Part shown: piece by piece, positions 49,133 through 58,086 of the stretch | Position numbering within the stretch: position 1 is the stretch's first letter | Layout: each line of letters starts with the position of its first letter | Assembly: GCA_030374765.1 (NCBI GenBank) | Contig: JARGXX010000001.1 | Span: forward strand, 1,488,001 to 1,552,000 | Source: Agarophyton chilense | Lineage: Eukaryota > Rhodophyta > Florideophyceae > Gracilariales > Gracilariaceae | Direction: 5' to 3' | Length of the DNA: 64,000 nt | Translations under genes and position numbers: made by a program | The notes under the pieces: model-generated | Databases searched by the model: none | Seen by the model: only the letters and a program-made list of their open reading frames with translations | Told to the model about the DNA's origin: nothing

Positions 49133-51609
49133 GTCCCAATTTTTGGGGTGATCCGCTTCAGCGGCACAGATCTCGTTAGCTTAGAGAATCTGTCAGAAAT
49201 GACAAGCAGATACCGATGACCTCGGGGCGTCCTGATAAACTCCTCTAGGATGTCTATGGCCACGAATTCGAGTGGAGCCCGTGCCGGGAACAGCGTCAAC
49301 TTCTTAGAGTGCTTCCGAAGTTTGACGTCATTCTTGGCGCAATTGGCGCAGGCCCGTCTGACGGCGTAACAATCGAATGCCATTGCCGGCCAGTAAAAGT
49401 CCCTTCTCAACGTGAGGTACAGTTTTCTTCCCCCGGGGTGGGCGCCAACCTTCACATAGTGAGTGAGGTGTAATACCCTCTGTTGTAGGGTGTGCGGCAC
49501 CACTATCCTCGGGCGAGGTCCAACGGTCCTGATTAGGTAACCCTGATCGTCGTCCTCGAAAGGTAACTGAAATCCTCCGTTGAGGCGAGCCCGAATCCGT
49601 GTACAGAATGGGTCGAGCTGTTGTTCGCGTATCATCTCCTCTGGAGAGATAGGTATAAAAGAGCCGGTCGGCGAATCCAGACTCTCTTTGACGAGTATAT
49701 CGTCACAAACATCATCCGTCAGCGGTTGAGCTCCTCCGTCGAGGTCCGATGCCATAAAGCATGCGATGTCATCGTCCTCGTAGGGTTCCGTTTCCGCTGT
49801 GGTTCCCAAGCGGGATAGTGCATTAGCCTGAGTGTTCAGCTTCCCTTTCTTGTACAGGATCTCAAAGTCGAATTCCGACAGTCGGAGACGCCAGCGCATA
49901 AGGCGGCCCGAGGGTTCGGAGATCTCCAGGAGCCAACGCAAGCATGCGTGGTCCGTATGGACTTTGAAACGAGTACCCATCAGATAGGGGCGAAGTGTAG
50001 CTAAGGCCCACACAACGGCTAAACATTCTTTCTCGGAGACCGAGTAGTTCCTTTCATGGACATTCAGGGAACGTGACCAGTACCCAATAGGGTGACGTTC
50101 ACCATCCTCAGAGGATTGGAACAGTGCACACCCTACTTGGTTTGCACTAGCATCGGTGTCCACTTCGTAAGGGAGCCCAGGATTGGGTAGAGCCAAGATT
50201 GGCGGTGATGTTACGGCATTCACCAGTGCCGTGAAGGCAGACGCTTCCGCGTCGCCAAAAGGTTCCAGTTCAACTGGTTGTCCCTTCGTCAGGAGCCTGT
50301 TGAGGGGGGTGGCAATATCCGCAAAGTTCGGGACGAATCGGCGATACACGTTACACAGACCTAAGAAGGATCGCAACTCCGTTTGAGTTTTCGGGTGTTT
50401 TGCTTCCTTCAAGTATTTCACTCGTACTTCATCGATTGAAAGCTGTCTGGGACGGATGATATGACCCAGATACTTAACCGAATCGGTGAAAAACTCGCAC
50501 TTCTTGAGTTTCAAGGTGATTCCCGCGTCGCGGAGTATCTTCATTACGTCCCTGATGTGTTCGAGATGGTAATCCAGGTTGTTGGAGAAGACAATAATGT
50601 CGTCTAAATACACTAGACACGTCCTCCACTTGAAGGGAGCCAACAGAATGTCTATCGCCCGTTGAAACGTTGCGGGGGCATTTGTCAACCCAAAAGGCAT
50701 CCTCCGGAATCGGAAAAGTCCTTGATGACAAACGAAAGCCGTTTTGTCTCGATCTTCCTCCCTAATAGGGACTTGCCAGTAGCCCGAATTGGCGTCGAGG
50801 GTAGAGAAAACAGTAGCGCTCCCAAGGGAGTCGATGTATTCGTCCATCCGAGGGATCGGGTACACATCCTTAATGGTTACCTCGTTCAGGCGTCTGTAAT
50901 AGATGCAGAAACGCCACGATCCATCCGGTTTCGGAACTAACACCACTGGTGAGGCCCAAGCGGACTGGGCAGGTTCAATTACGCCCGCTTTAAGCATCTT
51001 CTCCACCTGAGATTTCTCCTCTTCCCGAGCTTTCGGTCCAGCCCTGTAAGGGTGTTGGGCAATAGGCCGAGTGTTCGGTAACAAGTCGATGCGGTGTTCT
51101 GTAATCCCAATAGTTCCAAGGGAACCATCCCACATGGGGGTAAATTCACGAAGCATGTGCCTCAGCTTCTCCCGATGAGATGCAGGTACATGGTTGAGAT
51201 CCCATTTCTCCAATTCCTGAACAGGATCCGTCTGGTCTGCTCCTGTGATAGGGGCCGTAGCCTTCTGAGGTTTAAAGTGTTCAGCGTGTGGAGCTGCAGT
51301 CGTATGCTCACCGTCTTCCGCGATTTCGGCAGTGTCCTCCCCCTCCTTAGGGTCCGCCACACCAAGGACCTCTGCGATAGAGATCTTTGTAGGTACGACG
51401 GCATGCGGGTGTGGAAGAACAGAACCCAGGATCTGGTGTTTGACCAAATGCTGCGTTGTCTTTCCAAAGTTGGCTACCAAAACCTTGAAAGGTTTATCCG
51501 GTTCCACGGAGACACCCCATTCGCAAGGGCGAGTTGACGCCGGGTATACAGAGACGGGTTCGGTTGTACCACATGCACACCAATTTGCTTGGTAACAACT
51601 GTGACCCAA
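49012..51609 (-). CDS. element 2 reverse transcriptase, RNase H and truncated integrase
   Basis: 865 codons. Reverse transcriptase: WRFCIYYRRLNEVT (the usual Asp of VDYR is Tyr here), FSTLDANSGYWQVP, CLVYLDDIIVFS (YLDD active site intact). RNase H: VDTDASANQVGCALF, HTDHACLRWLLE. Integrase zinc finger HYVKVGAHPGGRK to CANCAKN, then FVAIDILEEF with the first catalytic Asp and SDRFSKLTRSVPL. The equivalent of about 70 element 1 codons (second Asp and Glu, TDNG and YHPQTNGQ motifs) is absent; sequence jumps at about 49145 to the C-terminal part in another frame. The last 40 codons here are out-of-frame noise. The true protein joins the protease frame near 51515-51518. Confidence 0.85.
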   Translation of the reverse strand: MGHSCYQANWCACGTTEPVSVYPASTRPCEWGVSVEPDKPFKVLVANFGKTTQHLVKHQILGSVLPHPHAVVPTKISIAEVLGVADPKEGEDTAEIAEDGEHTTAAPHAEHFKPQKATAPITGADQTDPVQELEKWDLNHVPASHREKLRHMLREFTPMWDGSLGTIGITEHRIDLLPNTRPIAQHPYRAGPKAREEEKSQVEKMLKAGVIEPAQSAWASPVVLVPKPDGSWRFCIYYRRLNEVTIKDVYPIPRMDEYIDSLGSATVFSTLDANSGYWQVPIREEDRDKTAFVCHQGLFRFRRMPFGLTNAPATFQRAIDILLAPFKWRTCLVYLDDIIVFSNNLDYHLEHIRDVMKILRDAGITLKLKKCEFFTDSVKYLGHIIRPRQLSIDEVRVKYLKEAKHPKTQTELRSFLGLCNVYRRFVPNFADIATPLNRLLTKGQPVELEPFGDAEASAFTALVNAVTSPPILALPNPGLPYEVDTDASANQVGCALFQSSEDGERHPIGYWSRSLNVHERNYSVSEKECLAVVWALATLRPYLMGTRFKVHTDHACLRWLLEISEPSGRLMRWRLRLSEFDFEILYKKGKLNTQANALSRLGTTAETEPYEDDDIACFMASDLDGGAQPLTDDVCDDILVKESLDSPTGSFIPISPEEMIREQQLDPFCTRIRARLNGGFQLPFEDDDQGYLIRTVGPRPRIVVPHTLQQRVLHLTHYVKVGAHPGGRKLYLTLRRDFYWPAMAFDCYAVRRACANCAKNDVKLRKHSKKLTLFPARAPLEFVAIDILEEFIRTPRGHRYLLVISDRFSKLTRSVPLKRITPKIGTCTQTLSRMHTTPRYIGLHRYPHSNWYCRGHRRRSPSRLN

Positions 51610-52325
51610 ACCTGGGTTTCTGGCGGGATAGCCACTGACTTCGCAACCTTTACCCGTGTAGACACCGGGTCCTTCTTCACAGATTCCTGCGCGACAGGGA
51701 GAGGAACGCGTGTTTGCGCTGCTCCCTGTAAGGGTTTACGAACGATTGGGATCGTAGACCCGTCTTCGAGTTCCACAGTCCTATTCCGAGGACGGATGGC
51801 TTCCACGAAGCGGTCGCAAAAGTCACAACCCAGTATGACTGGTGCTGCAAGTGACTTGCATACAATAAACTCTAGCTGAACGAGATAGGAGCCTAACCTC
51901 ACCATGAGGGAAATTGTACCCAGTGTCCGTAGCGGGTTGTTGTTTGCATCGGCGATATCTAAACGTGGACCGGTACGAACTTGAACCCGGAGCAGCGGGG
52001 GTAACAATTCAACATGAATTAAGTTAGGAGCGGCTCCTGTATCCAGGACAGATATTTGACGAACCATAAACTGGTTGGACAGGCCGAAGTCGGCGAATAC
52101 TTTATAATTCCGCTTGGCCATTACCATAACTCGATCCGGAATACGGAGATTACGGGACCGTATCCAGGGGCGACGGAGGACACTAAAGTATCCCGAGTTA
52201 ACGTCGGTGTCAGCTGTTCTCCTTGAAAGGATAGTCACAGCTGGGGAGCGAAGCCGGAGTGCCTCGGGCGTCTTCAACTCCGGCTTAGAAGACGCCCCTC
52301 CCGCAAGGGAGACTCCCAAGTTTAG
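51474..52325 (-). CDS. element 2 aspartic protease
   Basis: Read after a -1 shift at the gag stop. Active site ISVLDTGAAPNLIHVE, then LEFIVCKSLAAPVILGCDFCDRFVEAIRP, which gives the second hydrophobic-Gly strand pair (ILG). The long tail (VAIPPETQVWVTVVTKQIGVHVVQPNP) matches the element 1 protease tail. By comparison with element 1 the frame should leave for the reverse transcriptase at ANG, near a run of four G (complement of 51515-51518); beyond that the frame runs on to the stop at 51474 as noise. It cleaves the gag-pol polyprotein. Confidence 0.85.
   Translation of the reverse strand, partial: LNLGVSLAGGASSKPELKTPEALRLRSPAVTILSRRTADTDVNSGYFSVLRRPWIRSRNLRIPDRVMVMAKRNYKVFADFGLSNQFMVRQISVLDTGAAPNLIHVELLPPLLRVQVRTGPRLDIADANNNPLRTLGTISLMVRLGSYLVQLEFIVCKSLAAPVILGCDFCDRFVEAIRPRNRTVELEDGSTIPIVRKPLQGAAQTRVPLPVAQESVKKDPVSTRVKVAKSVAIPPETQVWVTVVTKQIGVHVVQPNPSLYTRRQLALANGVSPWNRINLSRFW
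51515..51518 (-). other. G4 run where the protease and polymerase frames meet
   Basis: On the minus strand AATGGGGTGTCT. Re-reading one G joins ...LALANG to GVSVEPDKP, which aligns without gap to ANGIVDNIPNQP of element 1. Either one G was lost from a run of five, or ribosomes slip here. Confidence 0.5.
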
Positions 52326-52331
52326 TTTTTC
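52298..52331 (-). promoter_or_regulatory. candidate -1 ribosomal frameshift signal at the gag stop
   Basis: Heptamer G-AAA-AAC (complement of 52331-52325) sits immediately before the gag TAA (52324-52322). A -1 slip reads into the protease frame (CTA AAC TTG). A perfect stem CTCCC-TTGC-GGGAG follows 13 bases later (complement of 52311-52298). The spacer is longer than the usual 5-9 bases. The heptamer is close to the classical A-AAA-AAC. Confidence 0.6.
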
Positions 52332-54352
52332 GAAGCGGACCCCACCGAATTCGGTGCAGCTGCCTCGAAGGGGACCGGTTGTTCCCCGTTCGCGGGTACA
52401 AGTTCTGTATCCCTGTCAGCAAGGTGAGCTCGGAGTATCCTTTGTTCCTCATAGGACCTACTCGGGACTCGAGCTTTCTCCTCAGGGGTCAGAGCCTCGT
52501 ACTGAGCGATAATTCGTGAACCCTCCCGCAGGGGAAATGTGCAGTCTGGTGCTTTGTGACCACGGAGGTAACACAAATAGCAAATCAGCTCTGCCGGGTT
52601 CGGTTGTGGACGTGAATCCACGCGACGTGGTGCTGTATCCTTCCATCCGGGGCGAGAGAACCGAGCAGCGGTATTCGCAAAAGGTAGCGATGCGGCTGGC
52701 ACCCTCCGTCCGTGGGTATAGAGCGCAGGGTCTTCATCCGTAGTCGGAGCGGATGTCGACGGCAACTCAGACGTACCCATAGATTCGGGGTTACTTCCCA
52801 TGAAGTGAATGTTATCATTGACCCCCACAGGGGCAGGGCCTCCTGCGAGTGACAAAGACGAGTTACCTCCATCGGCGAGGAGTGCACGTGTCGGCCGACT
52901 CTTTCGGTTCTGCCGGGCACGGAGAGTATCCCCCTCAGCCTGGGCGTACTGAACCAGTTCCAAGTAGGTCAGCTTGCGCTTCTCTTCCCGATGTCGGGCA
53001 ACCAATGCCTTTATCGAGGGGTCCAAACCATCCACAAACATGGTGCATCTCTCATAGGCGGGGAATACATTCCCGCATCGGTGAAACGCTTTATTCAAGC
53101 GAGTTGAATACACCGTTTCGGTTTCCATCGGCTTCTGCCGCGTATCCCTTAATGCAAGGATTGCTTCCTGAATCGCATTCCCAGTAGCGTATGACCTCAA
53201 GAGGTACTGCACCGCTTCGGGCCAGCACGGGACTCCCCCTTCCGAGGCTCGGGATGATCCACGGACGGAGTTGAACTGGTCTTCAGCCATCCCCTTTAAG
53301 AAATAGGGTAATGCAAGATACGCTTGCGCTTCACTCATACCGAGGATGTCAGCCTCCTGGACGAATCTCGCAAGGAAATCGAGCACCAGAATTGGGTCTG
53401 TTACTGTGAACTCCCTCTTCTGTAGGGTGATGCTCAGCCTTTTGATGTAGTCCTTGACCCTACCCGTTCCGCGGGATGTTCGATCTCCCGAAGGGTTATC
53501 CAACCGGTAATAGCGGTACGATAGCAGCTTCCGATAGAGAGGATTCGTCGGCTTCAGCTCCCTTAATCCAAGGTGTTTCCTACCCTTCTTCCGGGTACGG
53601 ATTGCCCCTTGAGAGGTGTAAGTAGCCTTAGACCGAGTCGCCCGGGATGACCAGCGTCCATCTTCACTATCCGAAGAATCGGAGGACGAACTCGATGACG
53701 AGCGATTGGGATCGGAATCCGATAAATCCTCTTGGAGGTGAACCCTCTTCTTGGACTTGCGGCGGTCCCGTTTAGCGGAGCGGTGTTCTTCGTCTTCCGA
53801 AACGTCGGGTTTATCCTTCGAGGCTTCTGTCTCTCCGTCCATACGGATAATGGCCTCGAGTGTGTCCAGCCGAGCTCGGAAGCGTTCTGCTTGCACGCGG
53901 TGTTCCTCCACGAGGCTCCGGTACTCCTGGATAAAGACCCCAGGGGTACCAAAGCTTTTCAAAAGGGAGTTCACATCCCTCCTCAGGGTACGAAGGTCAT
54001 CGGCGACTCCCCGCACCTGGGCGTCCTCCACCTTGGGGCGGAGGGTAGTAACCTCCTGAAGGAGCTCGACGTGAGCCGCGTTGGCGATATCGATTCGAGT
54101 CTCCAGGCGCTGTATTTCAGGGTCGGCCCGACTTCGGGGTGCTGCTGAGGGGGTCTCCACCACTAGAGCTGGGCCCACAGCCACGACCTCTCGCGGACCT
54201 GAAACTACTGAGGGTGCTCTCCGAGTGTCCGGATCGATACCGGAATCGTTTCGATCTTCGGGAATTGAGCTCCTCGACCTAGGCGGGGCCGGGGGCACTG
54301 AATCCGCTTGACGGTTCGATCCAGTCCTGGAACCACGGGTAGGCGGCGACAT
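52322..54352 (-). CDS. element 2 gag polyprotein
   Basis: 676-residue intact gag. N-terminus Pro/Arg/Ser-rich; heptad-like helices at about 65-165 (IANAAHVELLQEVTTLRPKV, DDLRTLRRDVNSLLKSFG). A Ser/Asp block (SDSDPNRSSSSSSSDSSDSE) follows. The capsid-like domain (about 280-460) contains NPLYRKLLSYRYYRLDNP, ILVLDFLARFVQEADILG, AYLALPYFLKGMAEDQF and KLTYLELVQYAQAEG. The nucleocapsid CCHC knuckle is ICYLCYLRGHKAPDC (C-x2-C-x4-H-x4-C) near residue 610. Domain order equals that of the broken gag of element 1. Start ATG is the complement of 54350-54352; stop TAA at 52322. It forms the virus-like particle. Confidence 0.92.
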   Translation of the reverse strand: MSPPTRGSRTGSNRQADSVPPAPPRSRSSIPEDRNDSGIDPDTRRAPSVVSGPREVVAVGPALVVETPSAAPRSRADPEIQRLETRIDIANAAHVELLQEVTTLRPKVEDAQVRGVADDLRTLRRDVNSLLKSFGTPGVFIQEYRSLVEEHRVQAERFRARLDTLEAIIRMDGETEASKDKPDVSEDEEHRSAKRDRRKSKKRVHLQEDLSDSDPNRSSSSSSSDSSDSEDGRWSSRATRSKATYTSQGAIRTRKKGRKHLGLRELKPTNPLYRKLLSYRYYRLDNPSGDRTSRGTGRVKDYIKRLSITLQKREFTVTDPILVLDFLARFVQEADILGMSEAQAYLALPYFLKGMAEDQFNSVRGSSRASEGGVPCWPEAVQYLLRSYATGNAIQEAILALRDTRQKPMETETVYSTRLNKAFHRCGNVFPAYERCTMFVDGLDPSIKALVARHREEKRKLTYLELVQYAQAEGDTLRARQNRKSRPTRALLADGGNSSLSLAGGPAPVGVNDNIHFMGSNPESMGTSELPSTSAPTTDEDPALYTHGRRVPAASLPFANTAARFSRPGWKDTAPRRVDSRPQPNPAELICYLCYLRGHKAPDCTFPLREGSRIIAQYEALTPEEKARVPSRSYEEQRILRAHLADRDTELVPANGEQPVPFEAAAPNSVGSASKN

Positions 54353-54559
54353 GCTGCAGACACGACACCGACGATTTGGGGAAACGATGAAATTCGATCA
54401 CGAGATTCCCGGAGAACGGATGACGTAACACAAAACAAAAATAAAAACCAATTCCACCCTTTCCAAAGGGGACCACTACAACAAATCTTCACGACTGTGC
54501 TTCCTCTTCCAAGAGATATTCGAACACGTGGATGACCAACCCAAAAGTCCGAGAACGGA

Positions 54560-54577
54560 TTCTAAGTCGGGAGACCA
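54560..54577 (-). other. primer binding site of element 2
   Basis: In element direction TGGTCTCCCGACTTAGAA, two bases after the 5' LTR; identical over 18 bases to the site of element 1 although the LTRs are unrelated. Likely tRNA-Tyr primer. Confidence 0.85.
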
Positions 54578-54579
54578 CT

Positions 54580-55502
54580 TGTGGAGCAAAACCCGGCGAC
54601 GGGAAGTGCTCTCAAGGTGTTCGAAGCCTTGCTCGCTGGGGGAGGCAGACTCAGAGACAGAGCCCTCCGTTCCACCTGTAGTGTGGGGTGTAACTCCCAC
54701 GGGGGATTCCGGCAGTACCGACGGAGGTGAGGGGTAGAAACCGTTGGATCGGGAATGGGTATGGGTATCCCAAAGAATGGGGGAAAATCCGGCGAAGAGG
54801 AAAAACGGGGCGAGGGTCGGGCACTAACAGGCACCGGGCCCGAGAACCAGAAAAGGGGCGAAACAACAAAAGAAACCCAATACAGGGGCGAAAACCTGTC
54901 CTCGAAAGGAAACACAAAAAGCACGCAACAAGTAAGCAGAACCCCCACGGGTTATCGTGCACGCAGGTCATCTGAGCGGTCCCAAGGGGGTGGTTGCACG
55001 GAACCCAAACGTGGGCACTCTCCAAGTGGAGTCGTGTCCCTACGCAGGCGTTGCTAACCAGAGCCCGTTCCGGGTTGTAAGGCCGAAACGATGGCGACGA
55101 AGAACCTCTAAAGGTATCGAAGACCAACCTTGGTTACCATTTACTCTGAGCCTCGGACTGTCAGATCTCGTCTCCCTAAGTAGGGCCCACTAACTAAACT
55201 CTACTAATTACAGTAGTGCACACCTGCTCAGGGCCATACACGTGGAGATCCCACTGTCAGGGCCCAAAAGTCCAACGTTCTAACAAATACCTGAAAATCG
55301 GTGCCAAAATTAAGCCACGTGTATCACGGGGCCAATCCAAACATGGGCCATCCGAATCTTCCCTTCATAGGCGAACTCTAACCAGAAAATAGTGCCACCT
55401 CAGCACACCTTAGAGGGGATCATAGTAATAACCCTCGGAGGGATCAATCCTCAGTCTATGAGTTGCATCTTCAAGTATCCCGTAACTGGGCGTTGCTCTA
55501 CA
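54580..55502 (-). repeat. element 2, 5' LTR (923 bases)
   Basis: Plus-strand start TGTGGAGC, end GCTCTACA; about 12 substitutions against 45439-46361 and no indels. Confidence 0.95.
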
Positions 55503-55507
55503 CCAAC
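55503..55507 (+). repeat. target-site duplication CCAAC (right) of element 2
   Basis: CCAAC immediately after GCTCTACA. Element 1 resumes at 55508 with TTGGTTAGACAG. Confidence 0.93.
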
Positions 55508-55822
55508 TTGGTTAGACAGGGGGCGGCTATGCGGAAGCAGAATCACAAGCAAGCAGGGCCACTACCGAAACAGTGTCCGCGAGCGCCCCAGTTATACAGG
55601 ATCGCCCTCATGACAGTCCCTACCTGAATGGTTGTCTCTCAATTCGTGCGCCAACGTCGTCGCGCGCCCTCCCCAACCGATACTGGCGCCGAGTTCTGAA
55701 CCTCAACGGATCGCGCGCCGCGCGCAGACACCACTTCGATGCCCGCGCCGCTGTCACTCCCTACACCTCTATCGGTTTATGGAAGGAGACACAAGGCGTC
55801 CCTCACGGGTAGGAAGGGGGTC
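55508..55822 (+). other. element 1 3' untranslated region and polypurine tract
   Basis: Continuation of element 1 after the nested insertion. AGGAAGGGGG at 55811-55820 is the polypurine tract, two bases before the 3' LTR. Confidence 0.8.
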
Positions 55823-56414
55823 TGTCGTATAGTGGCGGAAGGGCTGACCTCTGAGGTTGTTAATATACTACACTGACCTTGTAGGTGATGGATGCGAGGG
55901 ACCATCGGCCATGCAGCTCCGGGCGAGCTACCATCTAGGTTGTTGTCAGCCACGTGTAGTGTTGACATGTACCTTCTGGTTGAGTAATTGTTAGTACTTG
56001 TAATTGTAATTCTATTTATTTTAGTACAGTAGTGGAGTGGCCACCTGGCACTGTAGCCAGTGCTGGCCAGGTCTCTGACACTAGGTCAGAGACCGTTCCT
56101 TGCTGGCTCCTCCCGGGTGATCTGGAGAGTGCAGTCCACTGCATATAGGAAACTGCACCTCCCCCATCCTAATATGATAAAGACAGGCATCATTTGGGTC
56201 ACGAATATACATTTTGGTTCATCGTTTCTCAACTACCACACAGGCTTTCCCGCGCGTCGACGCCTACCATCGTTCACCTACACGGCCGTTTGCCCCTGCG
56301 GGTTTTCACGGTGCCCTGTTACCATCGAGGGTTATTACGTCTACCTTCTAAGGTTGAGCGTCACCACGCTCCCGAGACAAGGCAGTAGCATACCCCAGGG
56401 GTGATTGTACGACA
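55823..56414 (+). repeat. element 1, 3' LTR (592 bases)
   Basis: Starts TGTCGTATAG, ends TGTACGACA. Shorter than the 5' LTR by exactly the 18- and 25-base insertions found there. Confidence 0.93.
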
Positions 56415-56419
56415 CTCTG
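56415..56419 (+). repeat. target-site duplication CTCTG (right) of element 1
   Basis: CTCTG after the 3' LTR; the transposase frame resumes with ACACGCTCTGAACAG at 56420. Confidence 0.9.
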
Positions 56420-57393
56420 ACACGCTCTGAACAGCTGGAAATCATGTTATTAGTAGGTCAGGGTTTGATTCCAGCAGATATAGCCCGAAAACTCAAGCGC
56501 AGCCCAAAAACGATCAGCAACTTCATCAAAAACCCTGCTACATACGGAACAAAGCGTTCAACTGGCCGTCCTACGTCACTGTCCCCGGCCGATAAGCGTG
56601 GAATTAAGCGAGAACTATGCCGTATCACTTCATCTTGCGGAAAAATTGTCAAAAATATAAATTTGCCTCTATCAAGATCTACAATATGGCGAAAAGTCAA
56701 CCGTCAAAATTTGTTCAAGTACCCAAAAAGGAGGAAATCTTTTTTTTTAAAAGATAATCACAAGAAGAATCGAGTTGAATGGTGAGCTCAAAAGGCTTAT
56801 TGGAAAACGGAATGGAACAATGTTATCTTTTCTGACGAAAAAAAGTTTAACATTGATGGTCCAGATTGCTATAAATTTTATTGGCATGATCTACGAAAAG
56901 AACAGAAAAAATTTGTGACCACGCATTCAGGAGGCGCATCAGTAATGGTTTGGGCTGGAATCTCTACGAAAGGAGCAACTGATATGGCTTTTGTTGAAAC
57001 TACAACGAACTCTGAGAAGTATGCTGAGGTTCTAGAAAACTATCTTTTACCTTTTGCATACTGTATGCACGGAGAAGAATTCATTTTTCAGCAAGATAAT
57101 TCACCTGTGCATTGATCCAATTCTATGAAAAAGTGGTTCAATATTCTAATATGTCGGTAATGGAATGGCCTGCGCGCTCTCCTGATCTCAACCCTATCAA
57201 AAACATTTGGGGAATGTTGGCCCGAATGGTTTATGGGCAAGGAAGGCAATTTGATACAGCTTTTGATCTAAAAAATTGTATCAAAGATTGCTGGGAAAAG
57301 ATTGACTGTAATGCTATCAATCCGTTTATAAAATCCATGCCAAAGCGTTGCATAAGTAGTATACAAGCTAAAGGAGCAAAATTAAACTACTGA
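56420..57393 (+). pseudogene. decayed Tc1-like transposase (right, plus strand)
   Basis: Continuation of the gene begun at 35134. HTH region: LTRSEQLEIMLLVGQGL, then ADIARKLKRSPKTISNFI. DDE domain: VIFSDEKKFNIDG (first Asp), SVMVWAGIS, FIFQQDNSPVH (second Asp), then EWPARSPDLNPIKNIW. The third catalytic position, Glu in NPIEN, is Lys here. TGA stops follow VEW (56782-56784) and PVH (57112-57114 region), and a frameshift lies between about 57140 and 57160. Codons are AT-rich, unlike the surrounding LTR elements. Dead copy. Confidence 0.8.
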
Positions 57394-57784
57394 ACTTGCG
57401 TCAGAATAAAAAGGATGCAATAAAGGTTATGTTTTTAAAACAGTTTTTTTACTTGATAATTTTTTCACATTGATTTTGTTAGTTTTACTGTAGCCAGAAC
57501 GTCGATTTTTGGAAAATTTGCGCGAAGGATACGATTTTGAAACAGACTTTATGCGCAATAAATACTGTGTCGTGTACGCCGAACATCAGTTCGCGCCTTT
57601 TTTTGAAATCGTTCTTATGTTTTTGCACTGCTGCAGAAACAGTGCTTTTAAAACTGTAAGGAATGTATAAGTTTTGGGCTTAAATTGGATGAATAGTGTT
57701 TATTGATGATGTGTCAGCTTGCTGTCCTCTAAATCTTTTCTTCATCTGGCTCTCGGAAGCCTTTTTTGTTCTAAAAACACACCG

Positions 57785-57808
57785 CTCTTATATTTTTGCA
57801 CACCACTG
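57785..57808 (-). repeat. right Tc1 terminal inverted repeat
   Basis: Ends GCACACCACTG at 57808, followed by TA. Complementary to the left repeat at 33692-33715. Confidence 0.85.
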
Positions 57809-58086
57809 TACATGAGAGCTTGCTCTGCTAGTACTATTACGCCTCGCATTTTTAACTAACTAATATTGACATATAGACCAAAACCCATTAAATTTCCACA
57901 ACCAGATCCACTACTACTATCCAAACTAAACTTGCTTCTGATATAGGTTCCAAGCTCTAAGTTGATATTCCGGGAGACAGTTTTCTGTTATAACGATTTT
58001 TTCAGATAACTGATTCCGAGTGTCAGAATTCTGCGAGTCAGGTGCAGAATTCTGACGGACTGACTTAAACGAAAACGATTTTTGGC

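Larger units (their letters stand above)
45439..55502 (-). mobile_element. Ty3/gypsy chromovirus-like LTR retrotransposon, element 2 (young, nested, integrase-deleted)
   Basis: 10064 bases on the minus strand, inserted in element 1 with duplication CCAAC. Order in element direction: 5' LTR 55502-54580, primer binding site 54577-54560, gag 54352-52322, protease, reverse transcriptase/RNase H/integrase, chromodomain 47497-47207, polypurine tract 46372-46362, 3' LTR 46361-45439. Both LTRs are 923 bases with about 12 differences by eye, no indels, so the insertion is much younger than element 1. Gag and protease are intact, but the integrase catalytic core is missing, so it would have needed help to move or lost the core after insertion. 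Confidence 0.95.
35155..56414 (+). mobile_element. Ty3/gypsy chromovirus-like LTR retrotransposon, element 1 (old, interrupted)
   Basis: 5' LTR 35155-35789, primer binding site 35793-35810, gag, protease, reverse transcriptase, RNase H, integrase, chromodomain (to 42429), a 2.5 kb antisense frame, polypurine tract 55811-55820, 3' LTR 55823-56414. Target duplication CTCTG at 35150-35154 and 56415-56419. Element 2 is inserted after 45438; without it and its duplication element 1 is about 11.19 kb, long for the group because of the antisense region. LTRs differ by two insertions (18 and 25 bases) and many substitutions. At least ten in-frame stops make it inactive. Confidence 0.93.
33692..57808. 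mobile_element. Tc1/mariner-type region, outermost layer of the nest
   Basis: Outer ends are inverted repeats (33692-33715 and 57785-57808, 21 of 24 bases equal, starting CAGTGGTGTGCA) flanked by TA on both sides (33690-33691 and 57809-57810), the mariner target duplication. With the inserted LTR elements and the CTCTG duplication removed it is about 2852 bases. It contains two divergent transposase remnants, left on the minus strand and right on the plus strand. A degenerate internal end (ACAGTG, five bases, CAAAAATA at 34986-35004, same spacing as the outer end) suggests that the right copy may be a separate element of about 1.56 kb abutting the left one. Confidence 0.75.

Noticed and set aside
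35155-56414. One giant element with four LTRs
   Set aside because: The inner and outer LTR pairs are unrelated, have separate target duplications and opposite orientation; nesting explains everything.
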